From Ooceraea biroi (lineage: Eukaryota; Arthropoda; Insecta; Hymenoptera; Formicidae): a stretch of DNA of 64,000 nt. Every line of letters starts with the position of its first letter. The first letter of the stretch is position 1. The DNA lies in contig NC_039508.1 of assembly GCF_003672135.1 (NCBI RefSeq), forward strand, positions 6,758,001 through 6,822,000, in the 5' to 3' direction. Below the pieces are notes generated by a model, which did not search any database, was not told the origin of the DNA, and worked only from the letters and a program-made list of their open reading frames with translations. A program made the position numbers and the translations under genes. This document shows positions 1 to 14,728 of this stretch, one piece after another.

Positions 1-3000
1 CGCAACCACAGGAGAAAGTCGGAACAAACATGCCCATTATTCTCAGTTTTGTAATCTTTGATCACGTTGACCACATGGTGGGATCTGATCGGATTTGGCG
101 ACGCAAACAACCTTTCTACGATTCTTTTTGCGCGCTCATTGTTCTCCAGCTAGCGACAAAAATCTACGTTCCCGTTGAAAAAGGGAGCCCGTTGTCGGGC
201 GCGTCTGGAATTCTCCGTTTTTATGGACGGACGGGAAATATCCTTCGGGAGACGCGGACATGACGTACCGTTTCGTGCGAGCAAAAGTGCGCGACGATAA
301 AAGCGAGCTTTTTCATACAAACAGAATTATGGTATCTTTGAGGAGGGAAAAAGCTGAGTCTGAAGCTTCACGGAAACTGTTGATGTCGGAAAAATGATTA
401 AAATCCTTTCCAATACTTCTCGACGTTCGACACAGACTAAATGTCATGGAATTATTGACGCAAACTCCAGAAAGTGCATTGAAACGAAGCTGATACTCGG
501 ATACTTGAATGGAGCAAACTCCACAGCTGATTCCAAGTGGATTAATATCCTCACATTAATTTTCCGGCAGCAACTAAGTAGCGTTAGTATAATAAATAAT
601 AGACAATAAAAGCTGTGCCGTAACGAAATCCACATCGACTTAATGTTCCGAGTAAACGTGATTAAATACGCGGCGGCGCAGGAAAATTACGTGCACAATC
701 GTTAAACGCGAAAAGCAAACTCTCGATGGGCAACCCAATTCGCGAAGCACCTGTTAACGTCGTTCTTTCACCGACACTTTTAGCGCTTTTAAAAGGAAAT
801 TGGACTCGAACAAAAGGCGCGTATCGTATTCGCATTCGCCCCGGTTTTGTATAAAGCGCGAACACAAACGATACGGACAAATTACGTAATATCCAGTACC
901 TTGGCTACATAAAAAAGGAATGGGAAGCGGAGATTGCATTGTAGAAATACATGATAAAAACGTATATACATTCCGTGGCTTAAATTCTCGCTCGACTCGA
1001 AAAATATACCAGCGCACACACAGCGGAAACATAAATTATCGCATAAGAATCGGTGATTTTCCAACATGAAGTGCAATATTTCATTTTAAATATTTATATA
1101 TGTCACGTTGTGAAAAGAATAATTTCAGTTTAATATTAATCGCAGAATATTAAATTGTTTTGTCCCTGTTTAAACCGGAATAATAAACGCAAGCTTTTTT
1201 TTGAATCTCAGAGACTTGCCTTTCATCTCTTTTTCCTCGAAACTCTAACCGATCATTGTACATCCGACTCAAAAAGAACAACAGTCGTAAAGCAGCGATG
1301 GCACAGTTAAGTTATTCAAAGGATAAGTCAGGTTTACATAGTAATGCAAGCATCGAGATATCCGAGGTACAAAACCTCGTCAGTGAATTGCTAAAAAACA
1401 TCTCATTTGTCTTCGACATTCATTAGGCAAATGGAACGAAGCAAAGCTACGCTTTGAAATACAGTAAATAGTTATTAAAGAAATTACGTCATAAAGATAA
1501 TTATATTCCTGGTGGTTCGTCGTATTGTGCAGCTTCCAGCTACCGTCTCTGGTGGCTTTTTAATTAAAGAAATAAACTCCTCGAAAATCAATTGCCTAAT
1601 TGGACTACATTTATATTCCGAACGGTCTCAAGAGCAATTAACGAAATTATTGGATAATCATAGAACATGTATTTTTCCTAGATATTAAAATTAAAATTAC
1701 GCAATCTTTATTCATACGATAATTAATTTGATATGACGTTAATGTGATTTAATAACGATTTTATCATTATAATTATGCCAGGAATGAGTAATTATTATAT
1801 AAGTATTAATCCCGTTTAAAAACGCAAAGTTGACGCATTTTTCAGAGTTTAAGTTTTGAGTTATGATTGTATACTTTAATTTTTATTCAACATCAGTTGA
1901 ATAATGCAAACATTTGCCATTAAACCTCGATCGCATAACTATAAAACTATAAAAATTCTGTATAGTTCGCGATTGCTAATTTTTGGTCTGATGAATCTTT
2001 TAGCCATTTTAAGTCGAAATTTTGTGATCTTCCTGAATTTCTCGTGTTACGTATGTTTCACAGTTTACTGGCACTAATAATTTATTAAAACTTTTTTATA
2101 CAAATGATTTCATTACCATAGATATATTTTTCTTATATATGACTATCATACATATATGTATGATTGAAATGAAAGTCTGGCGCAAATTGCTCAAGTCAAT
2201 ACGTTTTTCGATCTATCTTTTTACTCCAACATTTCATGCATCTGCGTTTGTCAATTGTAGAAAATTGCGTGAATAAAATGAAATAACCATCAAGTGAAAT
2301 CATTCGTAGCTTCTTGATCACGTAAAAACATAGACGCGTTTGCTGTTTTCCCTTCGTGCATGATTCCATCCGCAAAAACGTTGGTCGTGACGAATTTCGC
2401 GGTATTTTATTCGGCATGCGTTCGTATTTAATCGTCAATTTGCACGAGAACGTTACATAAATATCGCTGGATATGCGTTTACTTAGGGCGACTGGGTCGT
2501 CACTTACCATTGCTTACAACGACGAACGGTCGATATTAGCATTTCAGATGTGGCTAAGTACGCGCGACACAACCTACGAACTACGCCGAAAGCGATACTC
2601 CCGTGACAAACGTTTAATTCAAGTAGATAGTATGCGAAATCGGAAGGTTATTAACAATTATATTAGCAACATTAGCATCTTACTGAATAAACATACAAAG
2701 TGCATAAGGTGGAAAGCATCGAAATCACACTAATGATTCTTAACTGCGCTCAACGCAGATTTTTATTGCCTGTTTTGCGTTCGATATTAATTTAGTTTAT
2801 CAAGAATAATTAGAGAATTTCTGTCACTAGTCTATACACTTCCAATATTGTATAATTTGCGTTTTATATAATTCGATGATTAAAATCTCGTTAAGAGAAA
2901 GTCGGATACGCGAGCAAAACAGAATGATGTAATAAATGTTAATATCGCAAAAGAGGATAGTTTAATTGATTCGAATTTAACTTTTCTACGTAAAAGATGA

Positions 3001-4100
3001 AATTGCTGGTCTAATTAAAAAGAGTTATTTAACGTCCAAAATTAAATCGTATTACTCATATCGCATAATGAACAAATTAAATTTCCGAATAGCTGATGAA
3101 AACCCTTCAACTCTCTCAATTTCATACGAACTTTACTTGATAAATAGAATTTTTTTTCCAATTATCGAGCACATTGAAATTGCGAATAATGCAATTGGAT
3201 AAAATGTTAATTCAATAATGTTTCTCACATTGTTGACGATATTTTATGACATATCTGATATACATCCTCTGTACAATTATATATAACTATCGTTTTTCAT
3301 ACAACGTAATATCAAGTATGATTAAAGTGCTTTCCCAGAATTTATATTTTAACTGCGCTTCATTCGGTTAAACACTGGTTAAAATATCAATCACGTACTT
3401 TGATACATAATCCATTATTTGTCTTGATTGTTTTTGGACATAAAATCCATATCGACACGTTAATTAAGATAACATTGTTACGTTATTTATATAACATCTG
3501 AAATTTTTCACGAGATAAAAATTCTTTCTTATAGATATACGTCACCAAAACACACCGAGAGTCCGTTTATAGTTGCTGGTTGACCCAGAAAAACAAATCT
3601 CACGGTGTAACGCAAAATCAGAGCACGCGTTTTCGTTTTCACGCTTTTATTTTAGCATACGATCACATCTAGTAACCAGTATAATTTCTCATCGTAGATA
3701 ATGTCGCGCGTATACAACTATTCAACATATCATGTATAAACATCCAGACATGATGCCCTTGCGCAACTAAAAAAAGTAAAAGGTTGCATAAAGCCAATAA
3801 CCGCTATAATTTGATACGATAATGAGCTATTTATCATGATAATCCATATATAATGCAATTAATGACAAATTAATATGGATATTGACATCTTTAGCTAATC
3901 AAATTATATTTCTTCATACAATCAACGATCGATTTATTCTATAATTTTGCAATTAAGTAATAAACAACAAAAATTATCAGCAATTTAACACAATGCGTGA
4001 GCAAAATCAATTGTAACATTTAAGACGCATGAGATTCGAGCAAAGAATAAAAAGAATAAAGAGTAAACAGAAAAAAAGTCGTATCTCAAGAGCTAGAAAC
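1..4100. other. AT-rich noncoding DNA
   Basis: No convincing gene was found on either strand. Open frames are short, and their composition follows the local AT-rich background. One good minus-strand splice donor (AATG/gtaagtg) sits near 2,505, but no exon with a credible acceptor and a protein-like reading could be built around it. If the unrecognised minus-strand gene to the right continues this far, this would be intron or 3' sequence. Confidence 0.5.
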
Positions 4101-4243
4101 AACTATCAGAAAATAACGTAAAGCAAACGTCGCGTGTAGTTTCGTGTCTGAAACTCCGACCTTGTGATTTCTACAAGCAACGCAGTCAGCACAGCATGTG
4201 CGTGTCCCCCCCGTTTCCTCTCCGCCCGCACATACATACGTAC

Positions 4244-4700
4244 CTTTGAGACGCAAGGTAATCCGGGACGAGAGGCACGCGACCACGGCCACGTGAGAAG
4301 TGAGAGAAAGGGAGACAGAGAGTTCTTAGCGCGGCTAAGAATCCTCTAACGCGGAACTCGCGAAGCCAGAGTCACGGACGCGCACGGAAACTTGGCCGGA
4401 AATGTGTCGCACGTTCCGGAGTACACGTGGTAGTCTCTGTGTGGCGTGACGCTGTTAAATGTCTGGACGCAGAAGCGCGGAGCACGTCCTACCGCAACGG
4501 CGTGCGATACGAGAATGGAGAGCCGTGAACGGCGACGCGGCACTACTACCCAGAACCGGGCGCGGGCGGCGCGTCCGCATACGTCCGCTCCGATTGACTG
4601 CGGCCGATGGAGCCGAGCGCTGATTCGTCCACAAGTCCGAGGCGCAGCTTGCCCGCGAGACGGCCGTGCGTTGGAGCGAATCGATCGATCGATCGATCAA
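4244..4700 (-). promoter_or_regulatory. GC-rich block with strong minus-strand splice donor, possible 5' exon
   Basis: The block is sharply richer in CpG than the AT-rich DNA on both sides. On the minus strand it ends in CTCAAAG/gtacgtatg, a near-consensus donor with the intron starting at 4,243. No recognisable protein reads through it. This looks like a promoter with a noncoding or weakly coding first exon of a minus-strand transcript running left. A short (TCGA)n run lies at 4,681-4,699. The call rests on composition and one splice site. Confidence 0.3.
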
Positions 4701-6722
4701 CAAGCAACAATCGTCAACAAGCAACAATTGTCAACAAGATCTTTGCTCCTTAACACCCATTCTTCACAGATAAGACTTATTTTCGATTTATTTGAGATTG
4801 ATTGATTATTTATTTGAATCTGTTATCTCGAATTTGTCTTCCATCTGATCGAGATACGTTGTTTTCAAGCTGCTCTTCTATGTTCTATCGCGGTATTTCC
4901 AGATTCTCACGGGTTGTTGTCCTGGGTATAGCGTGAAATTAGGCACGAGCGATATTATATGTCTCGTGTATGTACTTGCGTATTTTTTTTAACTCGGTTT
5001 GGAAAATTTGATTGGGAGTGGTACATGGGAAATTCAACCGAGGGTTGAATATCAATTACGGTTCGCACTTATCTACATTTGTGGAATCGGCTATTTGTTG
5101 AGCACGCGAGCTAGCATGAGGAGGGTCAGATGTACTCGAGAATGTACGCCCGACTATATCGTTATCTCGTATGCGACCTTGTTTCAGAATTTATCGCTTT
5201 CACTTCATACACATGCACGTTCTATCATGTACACGCACTTCCTCTTGTACTGAGCAGCCGAACTTTACAGAACCACATGTGTAACGATTTTTTCCGAAAA
5301 TAATATCAAATGTCATCCATCAAGTTTTTATTGAAACTGATTGTGATTTGTCAACAAACTCGCTAAAAGATGGAATACTTAGCGTATATTCATTAGAGCT
5401 AGATATAATTAGCTTAAAAAAGTGACACATAAAAAGCATATTAATTTGTGACTTTTAATTAAAGATACAAAGCTGCTTTTAAAATATAAAATGTATTTGT
5501 TTTGATGGCATCGGCACGAAAGCCACGAATGAGGAACAAACAAACGGAATAAACTATATTGCTTGACGCAACGATGTTTATGGCATGTGCCAGGTTCCTC
5601 TGTGTTTGCCTTCTTGTACTACTATCGTCAAATGGATTCCATTTAACTGCATAAGATCGCAATGTTTATTCCCTCAACAACAGTTTACATAACGGCAGGA
5701 CTCTTGAGGTACGGAAAATGTGGCGTTTCGTGGAAAGAAGAGAATCGTAATTCAGAAACTAAATTCTGGCAACGACTGACTTTTGTGATATATTTTTATA
5801 TACTCTTTCATTCACTCTCTCCAAAAAAATTTGACAGTATAAAATAAATCGTAAAAGCCACATCTTCTCTTTCTACATATTCTTTTTATGCTATTTTGAA
5901 ATCAAATTTCAATAATAATGTAAATGTAAGATATTTATGAAAGAAGCAAGCATTGAAAGAAACCTCGGGAAAACGTTAATAAAAAATTTCCCATTAATAA
6001 AAAAGAAGACCGCGATTATTGAAAGAATCATATAAATTGAATTGAAATAAAATATGAATAATTTAAAAAATAATTTTAAAAAGACTTCAATATTATTAAA
6101 AATAATATGGTACAAATATGTAATATGATACAAATTAAGATAATGCTATTTCAATAAATAATTGCATGGATACGTCATAGTTTATATTGTATACAGGAAA
6201 TAATAATACAGAACCTCTCCTCGATCCGAACATGACATGAGATATAATAATGTCATGTTTAGATCTCTTTGCAGAAACAATTTGCGTCGCATCGAATATC
6301 GTTACATAAATATGCAACATCGATCAAGCTTGGTCAAAGGTAAGAAAATATTTTGACAAACGAGAAATGAAACGCATAAAATTGAATAGCAAAAATTAAT
6401 TATCAACGAGAATGACGAAAAGAGAGAGACTGTATGTGCACGTGTGTGCATGATAAAAGCAATATCCGTAATTCGTTTTAAAGAAGCTATTTAAATTCGA
6501 TTTCGTTCAGGAACTGCATAACAATGGCAATTTTTGATAGCGTATCGTTCGAGCGCTGATATGGATTTTCTTTTTATTATTTGCGTAAAAGTCTTATCGT
6601 TCCTTCCTTCCTTCCTTTCATTTCTCTTTATCTTCCCGTTCTTTGTTAACTTGCGCTAAAGATAAGGTCATTTTACTGCTGGAATAATGTAAGAGAGAAA
6701 GAAAGAGGATTGCTCGCGCGCT

Positions 6723-6751
6723 CCGGTATATAATACTCTACTATATACCGG
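6723..6751. repeat. Perfect small hairpin, 10-bp arms
   Basis: The arm CCGGTATATA (6,723-6,732) is followed after 9 nt by its exact reverse complement TATATACCGG (6,742-6,751). The hairpin ends three bases before a possible transposon terminus, so it may mark an insertion site or belong to the same element. Confidence 0.6.
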
Positions 6752-6754
6752 CTA

Positions 6755-6780
6755 CAGTGGCGGATTTCCTAATGAGGCAC
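6755..6780 (+). mobile_element. Possible hAT-type transposon end
   Basis: The motif starts CAGTGGCGGATTT and runs on as CCTAATGAGGCAC. Many hAT-like insect elements begin with CAGTGGCG-type terminal inverted repeats. The matching opposite end and the 8-bp target duplication were not found, so this is at best a remnant, recognised by motif alone. Confidence 0.3.
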
Positions 6781-9700
6781 AAAACGCGTACTTTAAGCAC
6801 CGTGGTTGACGCAAAAAGATAGGAAAAGGATTTTTCAAGAAAACTCTCCACAGATAAAGATGACTTCATCCGACAACTATTCATACTTCAGGAAACTAAT
6901 GCTCTTGTAGCAAAATCTCAGCAGATAAACCATTAATTTAAGATAAACCGTTAGTAAAGATAATTAATCAACGCTAGGAAATAACAAGCGACGTCAAAGT
7001 GATAAAAGGCGACACTTAAGGTTATGTAAGCGATAACATGGACGAGAAATAGTAATATAAACGGGAGGCGTGTCGAACTTCGTTGACCAATCGAGCTTAC
7101 TGTGAATCGAGTCCTTCGGTAAATCGATGCCCGTGTTTGTCATCGGGACAGAAATCAAAACTCGAACAATACCGTTCCATAAAGAGAACTCGTGTTTTAG
7201 CTCAGGTCTCGACCACCCGCAGAAAGTATAACAGCAAACGTCAATAGGAATGAAACTCTACTCGCGACGAAGGAGGCCAACGATATTCTCTTGGCAACTT
7301 TTCTTTGCGAAGAAAGAAATATCATCGGTCACGATCGTGTCAATAAAAGTCGCACGATTGTGATTGTGTAACACGCGCGCGATTAGCGTCTCGTCCAATT
7401 AATGATGCTATTAATATTTCGCGAGCAATATTTCAATGCTTCAACCAATATCCGCAATATTAATCTTCCGACCGAAAAGCTTAATCAGACTTTAAATGAG
7501 AAGGATTTAACTTCCGGCTTCATATTATCCAGCTTAATATTTCATCGAAAATTGAAATTTTAGGTAAACAGGTCACAAATCATATTGCCCTAGGGAAAGA
7601 GCTATAACTGTAATGTTGCTCGCAGTATTAGTCTGCTATCAAATTTATACGTGTCAATAATTTTTGTCATTAAGCGATTTAATTCCTGCCGTATTTTACT
7701 TGTCACACGTTGGGAGAACATTTCCCTGAAAGTTGTAATTGCTTCGAAGGAATTATAGAGGAAGCAATCGGGCAAGAAAGACGATAAAAGATTCGCCATT
7801 CTCGCCGATACCGACGTCGTACATTACTGTCAGCGGTATCGACATCTCCGTCGACTTGAGGACGTAACAATTACACCGTGGTAAGGAGAGATTACGAAAG
7901 ATATTCTCTTACGGTGGTAATCTAAGTAACTCAAGAGCGACCTCACATGAAGAGATAATCAACACGAAAAACGATAAGATAGTATCATTTCGAAAGATTA
8001 CGCACACGAATTCTTTTTCGATATGGGTGATATTTGCTTACATTCCTTAATAAAGTCGATTATTTACATAAAATTTCAGGAAGCACATGTGCAATAAAAA
8101 TCTCATTTAAAAGTCAAAATCGAACATTTTGTCAGACAAAACGCGTCGATTATTTAATATCATTTGTTTTCAGTTATTTTTACTTGGCACACTTGTCAGA
8201 ATATATAAAAACATTTTGCAAGGCAACTCTTCTGAATAAAATGAGCAACGCGTTATTTCTTCCTAAGTAAGAATCTCATTTGCGATACACACATATAGGA
8301 AAGATTTAATTATGATATTAACATCAATTTTGAATACGGTTAATGCAGAAATTGGCATCGTGAAATATCGAATGTCGACCTGGACAGGTTTCCAAGAGCG
8401 AAGGATGTGCAAAGCATCCAACGTGCAGACTGCAGAGGGCTTGTATCAAATGTCCTGCTCATTTTCAATTCCCCCCGAACATATTTCCAAGGTAATATTT
8501 CCATGGGTATTCCAGTAGCGGCGGGTATTTATTTGCTGGGAAGGGCCTGCGAGCCGCGCGAGAGCGTGGACTGAGTAAAATGGGGTGAGATTTACATGAA
8601 AAATCTCACTGTTCCGTCGACTGCCGGTCCTTTTTTCGCGTTATCTTCCTGCCGCCGCGTGCATCTATTTCACGTCAATGGTATCGTCGGCAGCGAAAAA
8701 TGGCAAGAGGACTGAGAAAGTCATTACGTGTTCCGATAAACGCGCGTGTATAATTGCATTATATACGGCGCACCAACACCGTCCCGCCTTTGATAAATCA
8801 TGCTACACGGAGTCAAGAGAGCCTCGACATTTTTTAAATAAAATTACCAGCCAGAGAAAGCTTGCAAAGCGTATATTCTACGAGAGTGCACGTAACAAAT
8901 CGCATAAGTGTCGTTAAACATTCAAAATTTTATCAGTAGCAGTACTCAATTCTAGAAACTCTCTTTTACGACGTATTATCTTGTTTACATCGTATACATT
9001 AAAATAATTTGTACATTTATTCATATTTTTTCCTTCTGGAGATTTGGCATATTAATATCTGTTTTATATTTCCTCGATTATATCTTATACTTCAGGTATT
9101 TAAAACAATAAATAAATAAAGCTATGCTTAATGTCTAAAAATACATAAACGAATATGTAAATTGCAGTATATCTCACAAGACGTTATCTCACTTTACACG
9201 TATCAATTTATCATCAGTAAATTGATATATCGCATACGCTACTAATTTATGCGTAGCTTTCATACATCACGTGTAATGATTAAATGCAACTCCGGCATTC
9301 TGATAGAAATTTGACGTATAGGCCGATAAATCTTCATGAATAACTTGTGTAAAATACTTTCATGTTTTTTAATACGCTTTTGTTAAGCAAACATTCAGTG
9401 AGCTATTTCTGACTACATAACTAGTTCCAATCGTGCCTCGGGGAAGCATCGCAAGACGGCAAATCCCGTTGAAGTAACAGAAGAACTGGATTGTAACTTC
9501 TGATTATGCGTTGCGTCGCGAAAATTATAATACCGTAATTCTGCGGCTTGATTTGTCATCTGCAGTTGTAAGCGAGTTACGGTTTCGAATTTCGCAGCGA
9601 CATTTCATCGTTACCATGGAAATTGCTTTGACGACGGTTTATTGGTTTCGTAACTACATGTAACATAATTAAGCGGTGGCGTACGTGACATGCCGATTCG

Positions 9701-12262
9701 GTGTTGCAGCACACCAGCAAGCAAGTAATTTCGAACAATACGTATGACACAAACGGTTGCTTTTAGAGGAAGGAATAAACAGCGTCGTTGCATTTTTTCA
9801 ATTTTACATTTTGTATCTTATAATATTCGTTAACGCGAATGAGTGTATAGGTAGCACGTAAACTCGCGCGAACGCGACAAAATAGTCGCACAATCAGCCT
9901 TTTCTGCCTGGGATCTTTCAAAACGCTCCCCGACCGACAAAATTAAAGCAATTGCTACCTTCTATTCATAGGAGCCATTACGTCGAATTGATAAACGCAC
10001 GCAAGCACCGACGACAATTGGCACATTAAAGAAGACGGGGCGTGATGTCAACGACCTGTAGATAATCATATATAGATGATAACGACGTCATAGGGGGGCA
10101 GAGATAAAGTGACCACTTTTTATACCGCACTAATCAGTATATTTTTTTCGCGCGCAAAAGATTATATTTATTTCAATTAATAGAACTATTTATATGACCG
10201 AGCATTAACGAAAGGAGATATTCAACGTATTTAATATATTTTTAATATATCATAAAGAAATTAATAATTAATAATGTTTAAAATTAACATTGTATACTGA
10301 TTAAAATCAACTAGTCTTTGAACATATATTAGACTATAGATATTTCCGACTTTCCATACACATGATGAAATATTGAAATGGCACTAGTTTCGACACTAAT
10401 TAACACCATTAGTGCGGTAAATTGTATGCCATGCCCTTTAGGACAAAGGGCTGATGCTATGAGCTTTAAGCTGAAGCTAAGCGAGTTGAACACTACGCTC
10501 CAGTACGCGATTAACAGTTTGTTACGAAGGGAGGAAATAATATTTGTGAAAATAAAAGCTGTACGTGATAAAGTGTATTGACCTCGCAATCGCAAGCAAA
10601 CGTAAACGTGATGATATGCTAGGATGTTGTATAATACCAATAACCGATTTCCAACAGAATTCTGTTGTTAAAGCAATTTCATCGTTTTATTATCTTTAAC
10701 CGTAAATGAAAGCAATGATATCTCATTGATTGAGGAAGTAGAAAACGAGAAATATTGCATACACAGATCCAGGGCATATTTCGCGTCTATTTTAGCAAGT
10801 ACGTTATCAGCGAAATTGCGTAATACAGATATCACCGAACGACGGGGAATAAATGAGATTGAAAGGATTCAATTCGGCCTCTAATGGAGCCCGTATATGA
10901 GACACTTATGGACTATTCACAGTCGCTTGACCCAGGAACAATATCCATTAACCCGGACGAGATTCCCGCGAGTTTTGCAGCGCACCCGGCCGCTCCGCCG
11001 TGCGTTCTATTTTTCGCAAAACTTTGAGTGTCTCTGCAACATGCCGCGCAAATTGGCCGCTGCGTCAGAAATTCGGGTCAATTCGAACTCGGTTTCGGGA
11101 AATAGCGGCCGAATTGCGCTATGCGGCAGCTACTATTACGGTTCACCGGATAAAGTAAAACTTCGTTTATTCGAACCGCTCCCAATACGTGCGATACCGA
11201 TTCCTCGATACCTAAGGGAAACTATCGCAAAGTAGAACGTTCGATAATATCCCTTGAAAATTGACCGACGCGAGATAGTTACGGGGAAGAAGACGTATTT
11301 TCGAGTAACTCGATAAAAACCATGGAGGACGAAATCGATCAATAAAATTCCTTATAGAAAAGCGAAAGAAAAGGAAATACTGTGAAACGTGAGGTACAAG
11401 AATGTCTTTTTCAAGCATACAAAAAAATAAAATTATTATGTCATGTGCTTGTATGATAAAATATTTTATAATTAATGTTTGTTGTTTTCACAAAGCTACG
11501 TTGACTCGTGTTTTATAAGACCATGTATGTATGATACTTTCGCGCATAATCTGATGTTCAGTTTCTTTCCGCAATAACTATTCTGATCTGCATTCAAGGA
11601 TGCCGGACATGATATCATGAGCATGATATTACGCGCATGACAAATGGATCGCGTGTCGGTTACACAAGTAAGATCTTGCGCGGATCTGAGAAAATGATAA
11701 AAATCACCGACTGACGATATATCATCGGTTGATATCGGAATTCTTGATGATCGATAGTCACCTGGTGTTTGGTGAATGCGGGGAGCATAGAGGATAATAT
11801 AAAGATGACAGAAGAATCAATAAACAATATATCATGTCAAGAGAGGGCTCATGCACTAAAAATACTTACGATATTGAAATACCCGAGACAGACTCTTTTT
11901 ATTTTTTAAAAAATTTAAAGATAAGCTCAAGTAGCACCTCATAATTAAAATCGGAATTACTTCATGAAAATTTTATTTCATATAAATATTCAATCTTGTT
12001 CCTCTTATTTATTCATGTTTATGTTTTTTTCCATCATTTATTCAATTTGTTGCATTTCTCCGTTTTGCATGCATTAATTTTATATATCAAGAATACTGTC
12101 AAGAAAAAAATACATATGTCGCTATGGCAAAAAATATACTTGAATTTTGCTCCAACTAAATTACTTTAAAATATCGCGAAGTAACAGAGTGCACCTCAAT
12201 AAAGCCATCGTGTACGATTTATCTGAAAAAGATAGTGTAAATACTTTATTATATACACTTAC

Positions 12263-12288
12263 CTCTTTGTAGTTAGTATGTTGTCTAC
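12263..12288 (-). CDS. Candidate 26-nt microexon of the unrecognised minus-strand gene
   Basis: On the minus strand an acceptor (tttggactgcag) is followed by 26 nt and then an excellent donor (AAAGAG/gtaagtg). Read in phase 0, which is the phase left by the exon at 14,729-14,794, it gives VDNILTTK plus two bases (AG) of the next codon, without a stop. Borders and phase agree with the upstream exons, but 26 nt can match by chance and the next exon was not found. It is either a real microexon or a decoy pair of splice sites. Confidence 0.35.
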
Positions 12289-13458
12289 CTGCAGTCCAAA
12301 TAATATTTCACTCACAATACATTTGACAACACGTCGTAAAATTATTAAATAACTTTCGGAAAAAATAGGATCGACACATTTTCTTCAGTCAAAAAGAAAT
12401 AAAATTTTAATATAACTTATGTCCTGTTTGTCGACGTTTGGATTCTGTTAGTTTTAAATGCAAAACTGTATATTCGTATATTCTAAGAAATACATATCAA
12501 GTTATTATAAATGACAATTTATTTTTTCGGTAAACGCGAAAGAGGACGAGAAAATACAAATACGAAATAATCATATTAATTTCAATATAAAGCATCAATG
12601 TAGAGCTCTTATGTAACTTTGCATGTTGCACGTTTTTTAAAATACTGTCTCTGACAGCAACACGCGATGTTATCCGAATTTATTTATGAATGGTAGCGTA
12701 TTTCTATCTTCTCTTTACATAATGAGCAAAAAAGTCGCACGCCGATTACTGCAGTATATGGCACGTGCAGATGATTATTACGAGTGCGACGCACGTTTGT
12801 TACGATAATTCAAGCAGATAGATCCCTTTTGCTCCTCGTCTTACGCAAACGTACGCATTAGTCGCAGAGAGTCGCAATCTTATCTGCACCGAAGACGAGG
12901 GGAACGTGCGTTTAATAAATCCAACGAAATCGCACGAAAGAATTCAGAGTTACGATTTTCGAATTATCGCGTTGTGTAATGTTATACTGGATAATGATGT
13001 AGATCGCAGGTCCACGATCTGTTTTAATATAGAGACCGTGGTAAACTCATTTATTAACAACTACGCAGCGTAAATTGTGCGCGACGCAAAACGAGATCCC
13101 CATTAATGCACGCAACACACTGCACATTACATCAGCGATTCTCGCGCGAAATTCGTTTTTTAAAACACGCACTTTGAGTAGTATCGTTAAAATATATTAA
13201 AATTCATGGCAATATAAGAATTTTAATAATTCATAGCTCACACACTCGATATTAATCATGAAGCAAATAATTAAAATTCTCTGAATTTTAATTATTGATT
13301 TGAATTATTAAAATGTATAGTTTTGCGCCTTCCAACAATGCAAAACTCGCAAAACAGCATTATTTATTCATTCATCATTTGTGCGACGATACGTCGACTT
13401 TGTTGTTGAGCTGCATTAATTATAACGCTCAGTAATCGCGCTTGACAACTTGATCATT

Positions 13459-13470
13459 GGCGCCACCTAG
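13459..13470 (-). promoter_or_regulatory. CTCF-like motif
   Basis: The minus strand reads CTAGGTGGCGCC, containing AGGTGGCGC, the core reported for insect CTCF insulator sites. It lies in noncoding AT-rich DNA. A second, independent CTCF-like core occurs at 44,480. Motif match only. Confidence 0.35.
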
Positions 13471-14728
13471 CAAGCAACATCGCAACCAAAGTCTACCTTA
13501 CAATTAGTTGATAAACCGTGAGAATTTGAGATCATTAGTATCACGAAGTAAAAGAAAAAGAATAAAAATATTATAATTTCTTATCTATGATTTTCTAAAA
13601 CACACATCAAGCAATTAAAAGTATTAGAACGATAATAAAAAAAAAAATAAAAATTTTGACAATTGCTGGTGACTACAGTGCTTAAGCAGCTTTTTCCAAC
13701 AAGCCCGTGGAAGCTTTTCGAAAATAAAGATACTTTAGCAAAAACCTACTTGGAATTCTATATATTTATCCGATCGGCAATACAGTTTTCTTTATACACA
13801 TGTAGGAAATGTATCCGTGTCAGCAGATCCAGCGCGTTTAATTAGAGTAAATTAAGGGTCACAAGGGGACAAGTAAGCACGGAGTAGCTTGATGCTGGTG
13901 TACAACGTAAACCAATCGCCAGGGCCGACTCGTTACCGACCATTGCCAATCGGTGGTCAGAAACGCTGCTGGCGCTGTTGGCGCCAATGCGATGGCCCAG
14001 ATTTCGCGGCAACGTCAACCGATTCGTTTTTCACGTTCCACTTTTTGTGACAGCGATCACGAACAAAATAATTTAACTATCCGTGCCGATCTCTAAAAAA
14101 AGGGGGGGGAGAAAATTAAGTCGCGCATGTTCATTTTAACGCATCAGTGATCGCGGATTTATCGCCGCATCAATTATTCGAAGTATATTTACATGCATTC
14201 CTCGCTGAGAAAAAGTTGCGTTTAATATTATTATGGAATAAATATTGCGAGAAAAAGTGATGTATCCCGAATTGCATTGCATTGCAATAATAAGCGTGGC
14301 AGAAATAATTTCGCAAACATTTACACGAAATGAAACAATTAGTTGTATAGAATATGTGTATCTCTTCAATGTTGCATTTAACACGCGTATTTACTTTCAT
14401 TTATGTCAAAGTACGTGCTATTTTAGGCGTACGAGTGAATCGCAAATTTTGAATGAGGTAACTCTCTGTATTCTCTGTTGTATCGATAACAAAATTGTTT
14501 AAAATACGTGAGTTAGCACACTAAAGTCACAAGGTCTTGCGGAGTTGCTTGCATAAGTTATTAACTAATACTAACTATAACTAGACTCCACTTTTTTTTC
14601 GAAAAACATAATCAGGAACGGACGGACGATTAGTTTAAACTTCAACGCTCACTGAAACGCTTGCTGAAATTACGTAAATTGGCGTACTAGAGTCTACAAA
14701 AGCAATTAACACATGTAGAGTCACTTAC

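Larger units (their letters stand above)
4750..12262. other. Long AT-rich noncoding stretch
   Basis: No supported gene. Frames of 60-112 codons occur at 8,312, 8,678, 10,329, 10,378 and 10,897, but none shows a domain, a plausible splice context or a recognisable family. The stretch holds a small hairpin at 6,723, a possible transposon end at 6,755 and many A/T-rich runs. It may be intronic to the minus-strand gene whose exons lie to the right. Confidence 0.45.

Noticed and set aside
2505..2590. Minus-strand donor AATG/gtaagtg with a short open stretch upstream
   Set aside because: One frame is open (RRLCRAYLATSEML…), but the acceptor is poor and the peptide is unrecognised; too little to call an exon.
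10329..10640. Minus-strand 103-codon hydrophobic frame and its plus-strand counterpart
   Set aside because: Possible receptor-like hydrophobicity, but no motif, and the complementary strand is equally open; not supported.
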